A stretch of 64,000 nucleotides of DNA from Aequorivita lipolytica (GCF_007997135.1 NZ_VORU01000002.1:124001-188000), one strand, 5' to 3'; positions 8,746 through 18,223 are shown, counted from the stretch's first letter. Notes: a model not told the origin generated them from the sequence alone. Numbers and translations are program-made.

Positions 8746-10644
8746 TTAATAAGCACGCTCTGGATTTCCTTCATAGAAGTTAATGTAGGCTCGATTAACC
8801 ACCCTATTGCCACCAGCGGTTGGATAGTTTCCTGTGAAGTACCAATCACCAAGGTTTTTTGGGCAAGCAATATGCAGATCGTCCACAGACTGAAATATAA
8901 GTTTCACTTTGGATGTAATGTCTTCATTACTTATTATTTCAGCTATTTTATCAGAGATTTCTTCATCTGTAAAAGGAGCGTATAACTTCTTCACATGGTT
9001 TATTACAGAAACATCTTCCATCGCAACTTGTTCTTTACATTTATGGTAGATTTCTTCAACAATTCCGTAGGTTCCGTCTTCTTTGTGAAGTTCCAAAGCA
9101 GCTTGAAATGCAACCAAATGTTCTAAGCGTGCCATATCTATACCGTAACAATCCGGGTAACGAATTTGCGGAGCGGAAGAAACCACAACAATCTGCTTCG
9201 GGTGAAGCCTATCAAGCATTTTCAAAATACTTTTCTTTAGAGTAGTTCCACGAACAATGCTATCGTCAATAATAACGAGATTATCATTCGGCTTCACAAC
9301 GCCGTATGTAACATCATAAACGTGGGCAACCAAATCATCGCGGCTACTATCATCCGTTATAAAGGTTCGAAGCTTTACATCTTTAATGGCTATTTTTTCT
9401 GTACGTATTTTATGAGCTTGGATTTGTTGAAGTCGCTCTGGTGTCAAATTTTCCTTCTCGTTCAGAATTGCCTCATTTTTCTGTTTGTTCAGTTCGTCCT
9501 GTGCAGCTTCCAACATTCCGTAAAAGGAAGTTTCGGCTGTATTCGGAATGAAAGAGAAGACTGAGTTTTCTGTATCAAAATCTATTGCTTCCAGAATTTT
9601 CGGCATTATAAGCCTACCGAGCATTTTTCGCTCTTGATAAATTTCGGCATCGCTTCCACGGGAAAAATAGATGCGCTCGAAAGAACAGGATCTTCGTTCC
9701 AAAGGTGGAAGTATTTCAGAAAGTTTCATGCTTCCGTCTTTCTCAATGATAATAGCGTGGCCTGGCTCTAACTCTTTAACTTCCTCAAATGGAACGTTAA
9801 AGACTGTTTGTATCGCAGGCCTTTCTGAAGCAACCACAATTACTTCATCATCTTGATAATAATATGCGGGTCGAATTCCGGCTGGATCACGAAGTACAAA
9901 GGAATCGCCGTGGCCCAACAGACCTGCCATTGCATAGCCACCGTCCCAGTCAGCGGCAGATTTGCGAAGAATTTTTGCAACATTTAAGTGTTCGGCTATG
10001 TAAGGCGATGCTTCTTGTTTATTCAGTCCTTTCGCCTTAGCTTTTTTATATAATTTTCGAACTGCGTCATCTAAAAAGTGGCCTATTTTCTCCATCACCG
10101 TAACAGTATCCGCCTTTTCTTTTGGGTGCATTCCAAGCTTTATAAGATTATCAAAAAGCTCGTTGGTATTGGTCATATTGAAATTTCCAGCGATTATCAG
10201 ATTTCGGTGCATCCAATTGTTTTGACGCAGGAAAGGATGAACATTTTCCACACTATTTATTCCGAAGGTACCGTAGCGAACGTGGCCAAGAAACAATTCA
10301 CCTATATATGGGATGTTCTTTTTTTGTGCAGCAACATCGTCTTTGTATTCTGGATGATTTGTAAATTCAAGATTTATGCGCTCGTTAATTTGTGCAAAAA
10401 TATCCTGAATGGGCTGTGCCGCGTTAGAGCGAACACGGCTAATGTAGCGCTCTCCTGGATTTACATCCAATTTAATGCTAGCGAAACCCGCACCGTCCTG
10501 CCCGCGGTTGTGCTGTTTTTCCATCATTAAATACATTTTATTTACGCCGTAAAAAGCTGTTCCATATTTTTCTTTGTAATATTCCAAAGGCTTCAACAGT
10601 CTTACCAGTGCAATTCCACATTCGTGTTTTAACGCGTCGCTCAT
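8746..10644 (-). CDS. purF: Amidophosphoribosyltransferase
   Basis: 632 residues; longer than the roughly 500 of E. coli PurF, with insertions in the middle. It catalyses the first committed step of purine synthesis, PRPP plus glutamine to phosphoribosylamine. The N-terminal glutaminase nucleophile is Cys9 in HECGIALV, after a short propeptide that would be removed. The PRPP loop is VIIDDSIVRGTT (residues 457-468). Further motifs are HNRGQDGAG (45-53) and LFLGHVRYGT. The gene stands alone between the PfkB gene terminator and the sRNA region; purN lies 2.4 kb upstream on the same strand but in another transcription unit. Confidence 0.93.
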   Translation of the reverse strand: MSDALKHECGIALVRLLKPLEYYKEKYGTAFYGVNKMYLMMEKQHNRGQDGAGFASIKLDVNPGERYISRVRSNAAQPIQDIFAQINERINLEFTNHPEYKDDVAAQKKNIPYIGELFLGHVRYGTFGINSVENVHPFLRQNNWMHRNLIIAGNFNMTNTNELFDNLIKLGMHPKEKADTVTVMEKIGHFLDDAVRKLYKKAKAKGLNKQEASPYIAEHLNVAKILRKSAADWDGGYAMAGLLGHGDSFVLRDPAGIRPAYYYQDDEVIVVASERPAIQTVFNVPFEEVKELEPGHAIIIEKDGSMKLSEILPPLERRSCSFERIYFSRGSDAEIYQERKMLGRLIMPKILEAIDFDTENSVFSFIPNTAETSFYGMLEAAQDELNKQKNEAILNEKENLTPERLQQIQAHKIRTEKIAIKDVKLRTFITDDSSRDDLVAHVYDVTYGVVKPNDNLVIIDDSIVRGTTLKKSILKMLDRLHPKQIVVVSSAPQIRYPDCYGIDMARLEHLVAFQAALELHKEDGTYGIVEEIYHKCKEQVAMEDVSVINHVKKLYAPFTDEEISDKIAEIISNEDITSKVKLIFQSVDDLHIACPKNLGDWYFTGNYPTAGGNRVVNRAYINFYEGNPERAY

Positions 10645-10669
10645 ATTTTTCTGAAACTATATAAATTAC

Positions 10670-10695
10670 AAAAAACGCCCTGAAATTTCAGGGCG
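10670..10695 (-). terminator. Rho-independent terminator of the PfkB-family gene
   Basis: Perfect 20-base palindrome CGCCCTGAAATTTCAGGGCG (10676-10695), followed on the minus strand by six T. It separates the kinase gene from purF. Confidence 0.8.
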
Positions 10696-10700
10696 CGTAT

Positions 10701-11624
10701 TTAGGTTAATTTGATATCAAATTGTGTCAAGCTTTTAAATTGCTGCAATCGTTGGTGTACTTCTTTGTTAGAAAGATTCAGTAATCTTTCTGGTCCGAAC
10801 ATTTCTACACAAAACGAAGCCAGTGCAGAACCGTTTATAATGGCATTCTTCATATTGTTAAAGCTATAATTCCCGGTTTTTGCCAAATAGCCCGTAAATC
10901 CTCCTGCAAAAGTGTCTCCAGCCCCAGTCGGGTCAAAAACTTCTTCCAGCGGAAGCGCGGGAGCAAAGAAAACGTCGTCATTACCAAAGAGCAATGCCCC
11001 GTGTTCGCCTTTCTTTATTACTACATACTTTGGGCCCATTTCCATTATTTTGGCCGCTGCTTTTACTAAGGAGTATTCTCCGGAAAGTTGTCTCGCTTCT
11101 TCGTCGTTTATAGTAATCACATCTACTTTAGCAATAACTTGCACCAATTCATTCAGGGCGCTGTCCATCCAGAAATTCATTGTGTCGAGAACAATCAATT
11201 TCGGCGAATCCATCTGTTCAATTACTTCTAACTGGACTAATGGATGCAAATTTCCTAACATAACCACTTCTGCGTCACGATAATCTTCGGGAACTTTTGG
11301 ATTGAAATCTGCAAGCACATTCAAATCAGTTATCAGCGTATCACGCGTATTCATATCATTATGATATTTTCCGCTCCAAAAGAAGGTTTTTCCATTTTCA
11401 ACAACTTCAAGCCCAGTAAGATCCATTCCTTTTGCTTCCAGCATTTTAAGATCATCCTTTGGAAAATCGCCTCCAACAATTGAAACTATTGCGCCATCTA
11501 CGTTAAATTGTGAAGCTGCCAAACCTATATAAGTAGCGGCTCCACCAAGAATTTTATCAGTTTTCCCGAAAGGGGTTTCAATAGCGTCAAAGGCAACGGT
11601 GCCAACGATAACGAGTTTGCTCAT
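10701..11624 (-). CDS. PfkB family sugar/nucleoside kinase
   Basis: 307 residues from the ATG at 11624 (MSKLVIVGTVAFDAIETPFG). A longer frame back to 11678 would overlap the promoter, so the inner ATG is chosen. The PfkB C-terminal signature DPTGAGDTFAGGFTGY holds the catalytic aspartate and anion hole; an N-terminal GGAATYIGLAAS motif fits the ribokinase fold. Substrate cannot be read from sequence; adenosine, ribose or fructose derivatives are possible. A clear promoter precedes it and a terminator follows. Confidence 0.85.
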   Translation of the reverse strand: MSKLVIVGTVAFDAIETPFGKTDKILGGAATYIGLAASQFNVDGAIVSIVGGDFPKDDLKMLEAKGMDLTGLEVVENGKTFFWSGKYHNDMNTRDTLITDLNVLADFNPKVPEDYRDAEVVMLGNLHPLVQLEVIEQMDSPKLIVLDTMNFWMDSALNELVQVIAKVDVITINDEEARQLSGEYSLVKAAAKIMEMGPKYVVIKKGEHGALLFGNDDVFFAPALPLEEVFDPTGAGDTFAGGFTGYLAKTGNYSFNNMKNAIINGSALASFCVEMFGPERLLNLSNKEVHQRLQQFKSLTQFDIKLT

Positions 11625-11646
11625 AAAGGGTTTTTGAAATGAGATG

Positions 11647-11680
11647 CAAAGATACTGTTTTGGGTTTGGATATGCCAAAA
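11647..11680 (-). promoter_or_regulatory. Promoter of the PfkB-family gene
   Basis: Minus strand: TTTTG (11676-11680), 21-base spacer, TATCTTTG (11647-11654). It places the transcript start near 11641 and so supports the start codon at 11624. Confidence 0.7.
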
Positions 11681-11716
11681 AATAAAACCTTTCAGTTTTT
11701 AAAGCTGAAAGGTTTT
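11677..11716 (-). terminator. Terminator of the 11749-12291 lipoprotein gene
   Basis: Stem AAAACCTTTCAG/CTGAAAGGTTTT (11684-11695 and 11705-11716) followed on the minus strand by ATTTTTT. It overlaps the -33 element of the next gene. Confidence 0.75.
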
Positions 11717-11748
11717 AGAATGATGGATATTAAAATTTTCCCTTCTCG

Positions 11749-12291
11749 CTACTTTTGAATTGTAATTGCATACTCCTGATATATAAAATTAGTAGCTTCA
11801 ACTTGTTGTTCATTAACATAAAAAGTGAAAGTTCTATTGTAAGGATTTATGGACTGCACATCATGGACACGCAGTGTATCTACATCTTCATTCGCATAGC
11901 GCAATAACCAATATTTGTCTTTTTCAAAAGGCACTGGGCCATTTACATCAACGCCCTCTGCGCCTGAAGCGAATGGAAGAGGTAAATAATCATTACAATT
12001 TTCACCACAAGAAATTCCAAAAAGAATAGAATCACCATTTTGAGATTGTATCGTAAGTTTGCCAAGATCAAACCAAAATAACTCCCCATTTCCAATAGGG
12101 TGTAATTGCCCATTGAAAAGCTCTTGCTCATTCGAAATTTTTAAATTATCATCTTCATATACCGTTCCATCGGAACGTAATAATTCAAAATTAAGATCGT
12201 ATATTTTTGGATCTCCTTCGGAAGATTTATTCTCTTTTTCACAACTTAAAAGTGAAAATCCCATTACTATAATTAAAAATATTGTTTTCAT
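11749..12291 (-). CDS. Hypothetical lipoprotein
   Basis: 180 residues. A type II signal peptide with lipobox LLSC (Cys17) followed by KENKSSEGD predicts a lipid-anchored envelope protein. The mature part has a beta-rich look with no family I recognise. It carries a C-x4-C pair (SCGENCNDY) near residue 95-100. It has its own terminator and no obvious operon partner: the upstream gene rnhA ends 78 bases away. Confidence 0.75.
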   Translation of the reverse strand: MKTIFLIIVMGFSLLSCEKENKSSEGDPKIYDLNFELLRSDGTVYEDDNLKISNEQELFNGQLHPIGNGELFWFDLGKLTIQSQNGDSILFGISCGENCNDYLPLPFASGAEGVDVNGPVPFEKDKYWLLRYANEDVDTLRVHDVQSINPYNRTFTFYVNEQQVEATNFIYQEYAITIQK

Positions 12292-12369
12292 AATATTCCC
12301 ATTTTATTATTAGACTTAAAAATAACATTTAAAGTTTAAAGTTTAATACAAAATGTTTTCATTTAATAA

Positions 12370-13002
12370 TTACTTCCGCCCAAAATCCGCAGGAATTTCT
12401 CCCCACGCTTTGGTTTCCCATTTTACGATTTTCGTTTCGTATTTATTTGTTTTGAGCCAGTTTTCGGCTCTTTCAACCAACTCAAAAACTGTTTTGTTTT
12501 TTGTAGATTGCTTCAGTTTCGTATTGCATTTTTTCTTTTTTAACCAACCCATCGCAATGCGTGAATCGGTGTAAATGATACGGTCGCTATCATTTTTTTT
12601 CAGGAATGCCAAGCCGTGCACAAGTGCTAAAAACTCTCCAATATTATTGGTTCCCTGCTGAAATGGCCCTTGATGAAAAAGTTGTTTGTGCGTTTGTGTA
12701 TCCACCCCGCGATATTCCATTTTTCCGGGGTTGCCACTGGAAGCAGCATCAACGGCAATTGAATAAAGATTTGGCTCCCCTATTTTTTGAAGCTGTTCTT
12801 TTGAAAGTGTATTCTTAATTGTCTTTCCTTTATAATCAGCATATTCTTTATTGTATGCTTTTTTAGCTTCGTCAAAAGTTTCGAAGCTTTTGTATTGTGC
12901 GCCTTTTACTCCTTGAATTGAACGCTTGCATTCTTCCCAACTGCCAAAGATTCCAGCGGGATTTCCGAACCAAACCACGTAAAATTTTTGCTTTTTAGCC
13001 AT
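12370..13002 (-). CDS. rnhA: Ribonuclease HI with N-terminal viroplasmin domain
   Basis: 210 residues. Residues 1-50 (FYVVWFGNPAGIFGSWEECK...) are a caulimovirus-viroplasmin-type RNA/DNA hybrid-binding domain. The RNase H domain follows from about residue 78. Its acidic residues are Asp85 (VDAASSGNPG), Glu123 (NIGEFLAL), Asp146 (YTDSRIA) and a C-terminal Asp206. The enzyme cuts RNA in RNA-DNA hybrids. This fusion is common in Bacteroidota. Upstream, 13025-13094 is a large inverted repeat shared with the end of purN. Confidence 0.93.
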   Translation of the reverse strand: MAKKQKFYVVWFGNPAGIFGSWEECKRSIQGVKGAQYKSFETFDEAKKAYNKEYADYKGKTIKNTLSKEQLQKIGEPNLYSIAVDAASSGNPGKMEYRGVDTQTHKQLFHQGPFQQGTNNIGEFLALVHGLAFLKKNDSDRIIYTDSRIAMGWLKKKKCNTKLKQSTKNKTVFELVERAENWLKTNKYETKIVKWETKAWGEIPADFGRK

Positions 13003-13024
13003 AGTCTATAGTGAAAAAGCATTG

Positions 13025-13094
13025 CCCCAACCCTAAAGGGTGCGCTTTTTCGAAATAAAAAATTTAGATAATTTTCCTCCCTTTAGGGTTGGGG
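13025..13094. repeat. REP-like inverted repeat between purN and rnhA
   Basis: CCCCAACCCTAAAGGG at 13025-13040 and its exact reverse complement at 13079-13094, 38 bases apart. The right arm contains the last codons and the TAA stop of purN. It belongs to a loose CCTCCCCAACCC...GGGTTGGGG family also seen near 22421, 35046, 38645 and 45008. Confidence 0.8.
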
Positions 13095-13676
13095 AAGAAA
13101 ATTGCCGGGATATTTTAAAACTTCTTCAATTATTTTTGGAAACCATTCGTATTCTAAAGTATGGATTTTTTCAGCGACAGTTTTAGGTGTTTCAGTTTTT
13201 GAAAGCTTCACTTTTTTCTGTGAAATAATCGCGCCTTCATCATAATTTTCATTCACGTAGTGAACGGTAATGCCAGTTTCAACTTCCTTATTTTTCACTA
13301 CCGCTTCGTGCACAAAATTGCCGTACATACCTTTTCCACCATATTTGGGAAGTAGTGCCGGGTGTATATTTATTACCTTTTTTGGAAATTCCTCCAGAAT
13401 GATTTCAGGAAACTTCAAAAGAAAACCTGCCAATATTATAAGATCTGGCTTACTTTCTTTTAAAATTTTCAAAACTCCATCTTTTGAAAATAATTCGTCT
13501 TTAGTAAAAGAAACCGAGCCTACATTATTGCTTTTTGCCCTTTCCAAAACTTTTGCATCTTTCTTATTTGAGAGCACAAGAACGACCTCAGCAAATTGGG
13601 TCCGTTGAAAATATTTAATAATGTTCTCGGTATTGGTACCGCTACCCGACGCAAAAATTACAATCCGCTTCTTCAT
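13083..13676 (-). CDS. purN: Phosphoribosylglycinamide formyltransferase
   Basis: 197 residues from the ATG at 13676 (MKKRIVIFASGSGTN); the longer frame would need a TTG. Formyl transfer from 10-formyl-THF to GAR in purine synthesis. The catalytic triad is Asn103, His105 (VINIHPALLP) and Asp146 (NYDEGAI). The phosphate-binding loop is SGSGTN at residues 10-15. The C-terminal FLPQP and the stop codon are encoded by an arm of a REP-like inverted repeat, so the native C-terminus may have been replaced. Confidence 0.92.
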   Translation of the reverse strand: MKKRIVIFASGSGTNTENIIKYFQRTQFAEVVLVLSNKKDAKVLERAKSNNVGSVSFTKDELFSKDGVLKILKESKPDLIILAGFLLKFPEIILEEFPKKVINIHPALLPKYGGKGMYGNFVHEAVVKNKEVETGITVHYVNENYDEGAIISQKKVKLSKTETPKTVAEKIHTLEYEWFPKIIEEVLKYPGNFLPQP

Positions 13677-13861
13677 TCCCGTTTCCAAAAGTTTTTCCCG
13701 AAGTAAATATTAATAAATAAAATAACAAAAGTAAGGCAATAGGGTTTTACTTCGCCCAAAATTGTTTAAATTGGTTTTGCCAATTTTGTATCACAGTAAA
13801 ATTTTGAAAATTATCAAAGGCACATTTTTAACATTAAATGGTGTTTTCAAATAAAATATTT

Positions 13862-13869
13862 TATTTTTG
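13862..13869 (+). promoter_or_regulatory. Candidate -7 box of the acpP-fabF-rnc operon
   Basis: TATTTTTG, full match to TAnnTTTG, 33 bases before acpP. A TTTT about 14 bases upstream is closer than usual for a -33 element. Confidence 0.55.
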
Positions 13870-13901
13870 CCACTTATAATTAAAATTTAAAATCAAGAAT
13901 T

Positions 13902-14135
13902 ATGTCAGACATTGCATCACGAGTAAAAGCGATTATCGTAGACAAATTAGGTGTAGACGAAAACGAAGTTGTAAACGAAGCAAGCTTCACCAACGACTTA
14001 GGAGCAGACTCCCTAGATACGGTAGAGCTTATCATGGAATTTGAAAAAGAATTTGATATCCAGATTCCGGACGACCAAGCTGAAAACATTGCCACGGTAG
14101 GTCAAGCAATTTCCTATATAGAAGCAGCAAAATAA
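13902..14135 (+). CDS. acpP: Acyl carrier protein
   Basis: 77 residues, acidic. The phosphopantetheine attachment serine is Ser37 in [18 protein letters not shown]. It carries growing acyl chains in type II fatty acid synthesis. It is the first gene of a tight unit: fabF begins 10 bases after its stop. Confidence 0.97.
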   Translation: MSDIASRVKAIIVDKLGVDENEVVNEASFTNDLGADSLDTVELIMEFEKEFDIQIPDDQAENIATVGQAISYIEAAK

Positions 14136-14145
14136 GAATTCTTCT

Positions 14146-15399
14146 ATGGAATTAAAGCGAGTTGTAGTTACAGGTCTTGGCGCCCTTACCCCTATTGGTA
14201 ACAATATTCAAGAATATTGGGATGCACTTATTAGTGGGAAAAGTGGCTGTGGACCCATAACCTATTTTGATACTGAAAAGTTCAAAACAAAATTCGCTTG
14301 CGAATTGAAGAATTTCAACGCAGAAGACCATTTTGATAGGAAAGAAGCCCGAAAACTGGACCGTTTTGCTCAATACGCCCTTGTATCTTCAGATGAAGCG
14401 ATACTGGACGCCGGAATAAACCTTAATGAGGTCGATAAATTTCGCGTTGGTGTAATTTGGGGAGCCGGAATAGGTGGGTTGGAAACTTTTCAAAATGAAG
14501 TAATAAACTTTGCAGAAGGGGATGGAACACCACGTTTCAACCCCTTCTTTATTCCAAAAATGATTGCGGACATTGCGCCCGGAAATATTTCTATAAAGCA
14601 TGGTTTTATGGGGCCAAACTATACAACAGTTTCGGCCTGTGCCTCAGCAGCCAATGCAATGATAGATGCACTCAACTACATTCGTTTGGGGCATTGTGAC
14701 GTTATTGTAACTGGTGGAAGCGAAGCTGCTGTAACCATGGCTGGAATGGGAGGTTTTAACGCTATGCACGCTTTATCAACTCGCAACGAAAGTCCTGAAA
14801 CGGCATCACGTCCTTTTGACGCGACCCGTGACGGTTTTGTTTTAGGCGAAGGAGCTGGAGCGTTGATCCTTGAGGAATACGAACACGCTAAAAAGCGTGG
14901 CGCAAAAATTTATGCCGAAGTAGTGGGCGGTGGTATGAGCAGCGATGCCTACCATATGACGGCCCCACACCCAGACGGTATTGGCGTGGAACGCGTTATG
15001 CTCAATACCCTGCGCGACGCTAATATGAGCCCAGACGAAGTGGATACTATAAACACCCACGGAACCTCAACTCCACTTGGCGATGTTGCTGAATTGAAAG
15101 CTATTGTGAAGGTTTTTGGCGAACACGCGAAAGATATCAACATCAATTCAACAAAATCTATGACGGGACACCTTTTAGGTGCTGCCGGTGCTATTGAAGC
15201 TATTGCCTCTATTTTGGCAATGAAATACGGGATTGTTCCACCTACCATTAACCATACTACGGTAGATGAAAACATAGATCCCTCCTTAAACCTAACCTTG
15301 AACAAAGCTCAGAAACGCGACATTAAAGTTGCCATGAGCAATACCTTCGGGTTTGGCGGGCACAATGCTTGTGTGCTCTTTAAAAAACTTGATGCCTAA
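14146..15399 (+). CDS. fabF: 3-oxoacyl-ACP synthase II
   Basis: 417 residues. Condenses malonyl-ACP with acyl-ACP in chain elongation. The Cys-His-His active site is Cys165 (TVSACASAANAM), His305 (NTHGTSTPLGD) and His342 (MTGHLLGAAGA). GFGGHN lies near the C-terminus. It sits between acpP and rnc, a common gene order in Bacteroidota. Confidence 0.96.
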   Translation: MELKRVVVTGLGALTPIGNNIQEYWDALISGKSGCGPITYFDTEKFKTKFACELKNFNAEDHFDRKEARKLDRFAQYALVSSDEAILDAGINLNEVDKFRVGVIWGAGIGGLETFQNEVINFAEGDGTPRFNPFFIPKMIADIAPGNISIKHGFMGPNYTTVSACASAANAMIDALNYIRLGHCDVIVTGGSEAAVTMAGMGGFNAMHALSTRNESPETASRPFDATRDGFVLGEGAGALILEEYEHAKKRGAKIYAEVVGGGMSSDAYHMTAPHPDGIGVERVMLNTLRDANMSPDEVDTINTHGTSTPLGDVAELKAIVKVFGEHAKDININSTKSMTGHLLGAAGAIEAIASILAMKYGIVPPTINHTTVDENIDPSLNLTLNKAQKRDIKVAMSNTFGFGGHNACVLFKKLDA

Positions 15400-15407
15400 A
15401 ATAATTA

Positions 15408-16151
15408 ATGGCTTCCATTAAAAACATATTTTCTTCCCGTTCAGACAAAAGCGGGGAATTTACCAATTCCCTAAAAAAAATATTGGGGTTCAAGCCCAAA
15501 GACCTTTCTATTTACGAAACCGCTTTCACACATCGTTCCACCAATGAAAAAAATATAAGCGGTCAACCACAAAACTATGAGCGGCTCGAGTTTTTAGGTG
15601 ATGCCATGCTCGGCGCCGTAATTGCAGCGCACTTGTTTAAAAAAGTACCTGGCGGCAACGAGGGTTATCTTACTAAAATGAGGAGTAAAGTGGTAAGTCG
15701 CGAGCATTTAAATGAACTTGGCCGTGACTTAAACCTCATTATATTTTTAAAAACTACCATCCCCACGCAACAATTTAGTGGAAATATTTACGGTAACGTT
15801 TTTGAAGCATTGGTTGGTGCCATTTATCTAGACCGCGGTTTTAAGTACTGTGAAAAATTTATTCAAAAAAGGGTTATTAAGCCCTATGTAGATATTAAAA
15901 AGCTGGAAGGAAAAGTAATCAGTTATAAAAGTCTTTTTATTGAATGGTGTCAAAAGAATAAGAAACAATTCAATTTTGAAATTTACGAAGACAACGGAAA
16001 AGATGAGCTGAAACATTTCGCCGTTCGCCTAAAACTTGGAGATGAAATTGTGGCAAAAGCTCGCGCTACTTCAAAAAAGAAAGCGGAAGAGAGAGCTGCA
16101 AAAAGAGCTTTCTACAAACTTAAGATAAAGGTTGATTCAGAAAAGCCTTAG
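15408..16151 (+). CDS. rnc: Ribonuclease III
   Basis: 247 residues, 8 bases after fabF. It processes double-stranded RNA such as rRNA precursors and sRNA-mRNA duplexes. The RNase III signature NYERLEFLGDAML gives Glu58, Glu61 and Asp65; Glu133 lies in VFEALVGAIYLD. By eye, Asn130 stands where E. coli has Asp114. I believe this is usual in Bacteroidota, and Glu133 (E. coli Glu117) is present, so activity is expected. The dsRNA-binding domain covers about 165-240. It is about 20 residues longer than the E. coli enzyme at the N-terminus. Confidence 0.94.
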   Translation: MASIKNIFSSRSDKSGEFTNSLKKILGFKPKDLSIYETAFTHRSTNEKNISGQPQNYERLEFLGDAMLGAVIAAHLFKKVPGGNEGYLTKMRSKVVSREHLNELGRDLNLIIFLKTTIPTQQFSGNIYGNVFEALVGAIYLDRGFKYCEKFIQKRVIKPYVDIKKLEGKVISYKSLFIEWCQKNKKQFNFEIYEDNGKDELKHFAVRLKLGDEIVAKARATSKKKAEERAAKRAFYKLKIKVDSEKP

Positions 16152-16223
16152 AGCCAAAAGTTATATTTCTATCAAATTTTCTATTCGTAACTAAGTTCTT
16201 TAGTTATTACCTTCAAAGTTGAC

Positions 16224-16231
16224 TATTTTTG
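16224..16231 (+). promoter_or_regulatory. Candidate -7 box upstream of the IPExxxVDY-pyk pair
   Basis: TATTTTTG, full match, 61 bases before the ATG. A short hairpin GGCAC/GTGCC (16235-16252) would lie at the 5' end of the leader. Confidence 0.55.
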
Positions 16232-16291
16232 TAAGGCACGTGACAGTAGTGCCAATTGTAACAATCAGGAACCACAGCATCTAAAATCTAT

Positions 16292-16783
16292 ATGGCAAAT
16301 CACAAATTAATTTTTGATGAAGATTTTGAAGAGCCTTACACGCTCATAGCCATCCATTGTAGTGAAGAAGCATATAAATTGGGATATTTGATTAATCAAC
16401 ATCTTAAACTAAAATTAAAAAGAAGCCACACCGATTTAGATTTTTCAACAGAAGGTTTGCTTATAACTTTTCCGTTGTATGATTTTGAGGATGTGTACAA
16501 ATACACGCACTTTTACCTAGTGGCAAATAAATGCAAGTCGGTTAATGCAGTATTGCAAAGCTCTGGCGGCTTATTTGCTGAAATGGTTTCAGAAAAAGCA
16601 ACGGTTCATTATCTGCTTCCCGAATTTAAAAAAGTAGATTATTTTCTGAAAATTTATTCAGATTTTGGAACAATTTCGCTGCGAAAAATTCTTTCAGAAA
16701 TAAACGAGATAAAACAAGTTATTTCTGCCTATAACGTAGAAATGGACAATATAAAATCAAAGAACAATTTAATTTTCGACTAA
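16292..16783 (+). CDS. IPExxxVDY family protein
   Basis: 163 residues. It carries the family motif as LLPEFKKVDYFLKIY (about residues 109-123). This is a small soluble Bacteroidota protein of unknown function habitually found upstream of pyruvate kinase. Here the pyk ATG follows its stop directly with no spacer, so translation is probably coupled and a role connected to pyk is a reasonable guess. No catalytic motif, signal peptide or membrane segment is seen. Confidence 0.85.
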   Translation: MANHKLIFDEDFEEPYTLIAIHCSEEAYKLGYLINQHLKLKLKRSHTDLDFSTEGLLITFPLYDFEDVYKYTHFYLVANKCKSVNAVLQSSGGLFAEMVSEKATVHYLLPEFKKVDYFLKIYSDFGTISLRKILSEINEIKQVISAYNVEMDNIKSKNNLIFD

Positions 16784-18214
16784 ATGTCAAATCAAAAAAG
16801 AACCAAAATAGTTGCCACGCTTGGCCCATCCACTTCTTCAAAAGAAATCTTGAGACATATGATTTTAGAAGGTGTAGATGTTTTTAGGGTAAATTTTTCG
16901 CACGCTGATTATGCAACTGTAAAAAAGACTATTAAAATTATCCGAAATCTTTCCGAAGAATTAGATATCCATGTAGCCATCCTTGGCGACCTTCAGGGAC
17001 CGAAACTTCGTGTTGGGATGATGAAGGAGGAAGTGGTTGTGCAGCCTGGCGATGAACTTTCCTTTTGCACAGGTGAAGAATTTGAAGGCACCAAAACACG
17101 AGTTTACATGAATTACGACAAATTTCCGCGGGATGTAAACCCTGGCGAACGTGTTCTTTTGGATGATGGTAAACTAATTTTTGAAGTACTTGAAACCAAT
17201 GGACGGGACGAAGTAAAAGTGATGGTAATACAAGGCGGGCCGTTGCGTTCCAAAAAAGGAGTAAACCTTCCAAATACCAATATTTCACTGCCCGCACTTA
17301 CGGCAAAAGACAAGGCAGATGCCATTTTCGCAATTGAACAAAAGGTAGATTGGATGGCACTTTCCTTTGTACGCCACGCAGAAGATTTAAAAGAATTACA
17401 GGCAATTATTGAAGCACATTCGGAATATAAAATTCCTATCATCGCCAAAATTGAAAAACCAGAAGCAGTTGAAAACATTGATAAAATAGTAGCTTATTGC
17501 GACGGTTTGATGGTAGCCCGTGGCGATTTAGGCGTAGAAGTTCCCGCTGAGGAAGTTCCATTAATTCAGAAGGAATTAGTGCTTACTGCAAAACGTGCGC
17601 GCATTCCAGTAATTATTGCAACACAAATGATGGAAACGATGATAACCTCGTTAACACCAACCCGTGCCGAAGTGAATGACGTAGCAAACTCCGTAATGGA
17701 TGGCGCCGATGCTGTAATGCTTTCTGGTGAAACTTCTGTTGGTAATTATCCCGTTGCGGTCATAAAAACAATGACCAAAATTCTAAAAAGTGTAGAAAAT
17801 TCTGAATTGATTCACGTACCTCACGAACCTCCGCAGATTAAAACGAATCGTTACGTTACAAAATCCATTTGTTATCACGCGGCGCAAATGGCCAATGAAA
17901 TTGAGGCACAAGCAATCTGTACGTTAACAAATAGTGGGTACACAGCCTTTCAAATTTCGGCTTGGCGGCCTTCTGCGTTTATCTTGGCGTTTACGAGTAA
18001 CAAACGAATTCTTGCACGTTTAAATCTGTTGTGGGGCGTAAAAGCATTTTATTACGATAAATATGTAAGTACAGATGAAACCGTGGATGATGTAAATAGA
18101 ATTGCTTTTGAAAAAGGCTACGTGCACAAAGGCGACTATTTAATCAATCTCGCGGCTATGCCTATTGTGGATAAGGGAATGGTAAATACGTTGCGGGTTT
18201 CGCAGGTGAAATGA
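16784..18214 (+). CDS. pyk: Pyruvate kinase
   Basis: 476 residues. It converts phosphoenolpyruvate and ADP to pyruvate and ATP. Visible are the N-terminal TKIVATLGPSTSS, the active-site segment IIAKIEKPEAV with its catalytic lysine, GLMVARGDLGVE (metal-binding acidic residues), ATQMMETM and MDGADAVMLSGETSVG. The C-terminal regulatory domain is complete and ends VDKGMVNTLRVSQVK. It directly abuts the IPExxxVDY gene. Confidence 0.96.
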   Translation: MSNQKRTKIVATLGPSTSSKEILRHMILEGVDVFRVNFSHADYATVKKTIKIIRNLSEELDIHVAILGDLQGPKLRVGMMKEEVVVQPGDELSFCTGEEFEGTKTRVYMNYDKFPRDVNPGERVLLDDGKLIFEVLETNGRDEVKVMVIQGGPLRSKKGVNLPNTNISLPALTAKDKADAIFAIEQKVDWMALSFVRHAEDLKELQAIIEAHSEYKIPIIAKIEKPEAVENIDKIVAYCDGLMVARGDLGVEVPAEEVPLIQKELVLTAKRARIPVIIATQMMETMITSLTPTRAEVNDVANSVMDGADAVMLSGETSVGNYPVAVIKTMTKILKSVENSELIHVPHEPPQIKTNRYVTKSICYHAAQMANEIEAQAICTLTNSGYTAFQISAWRPSAFILAFTSNKRILARLNLLWGVKAFYYDKYVSTDETVDDVNRIAFEKGYVHKGDYLINLAAMPIVDKGMVNTLRVSQVK

Positions 18215-18223
18215 ATTTTTAAC

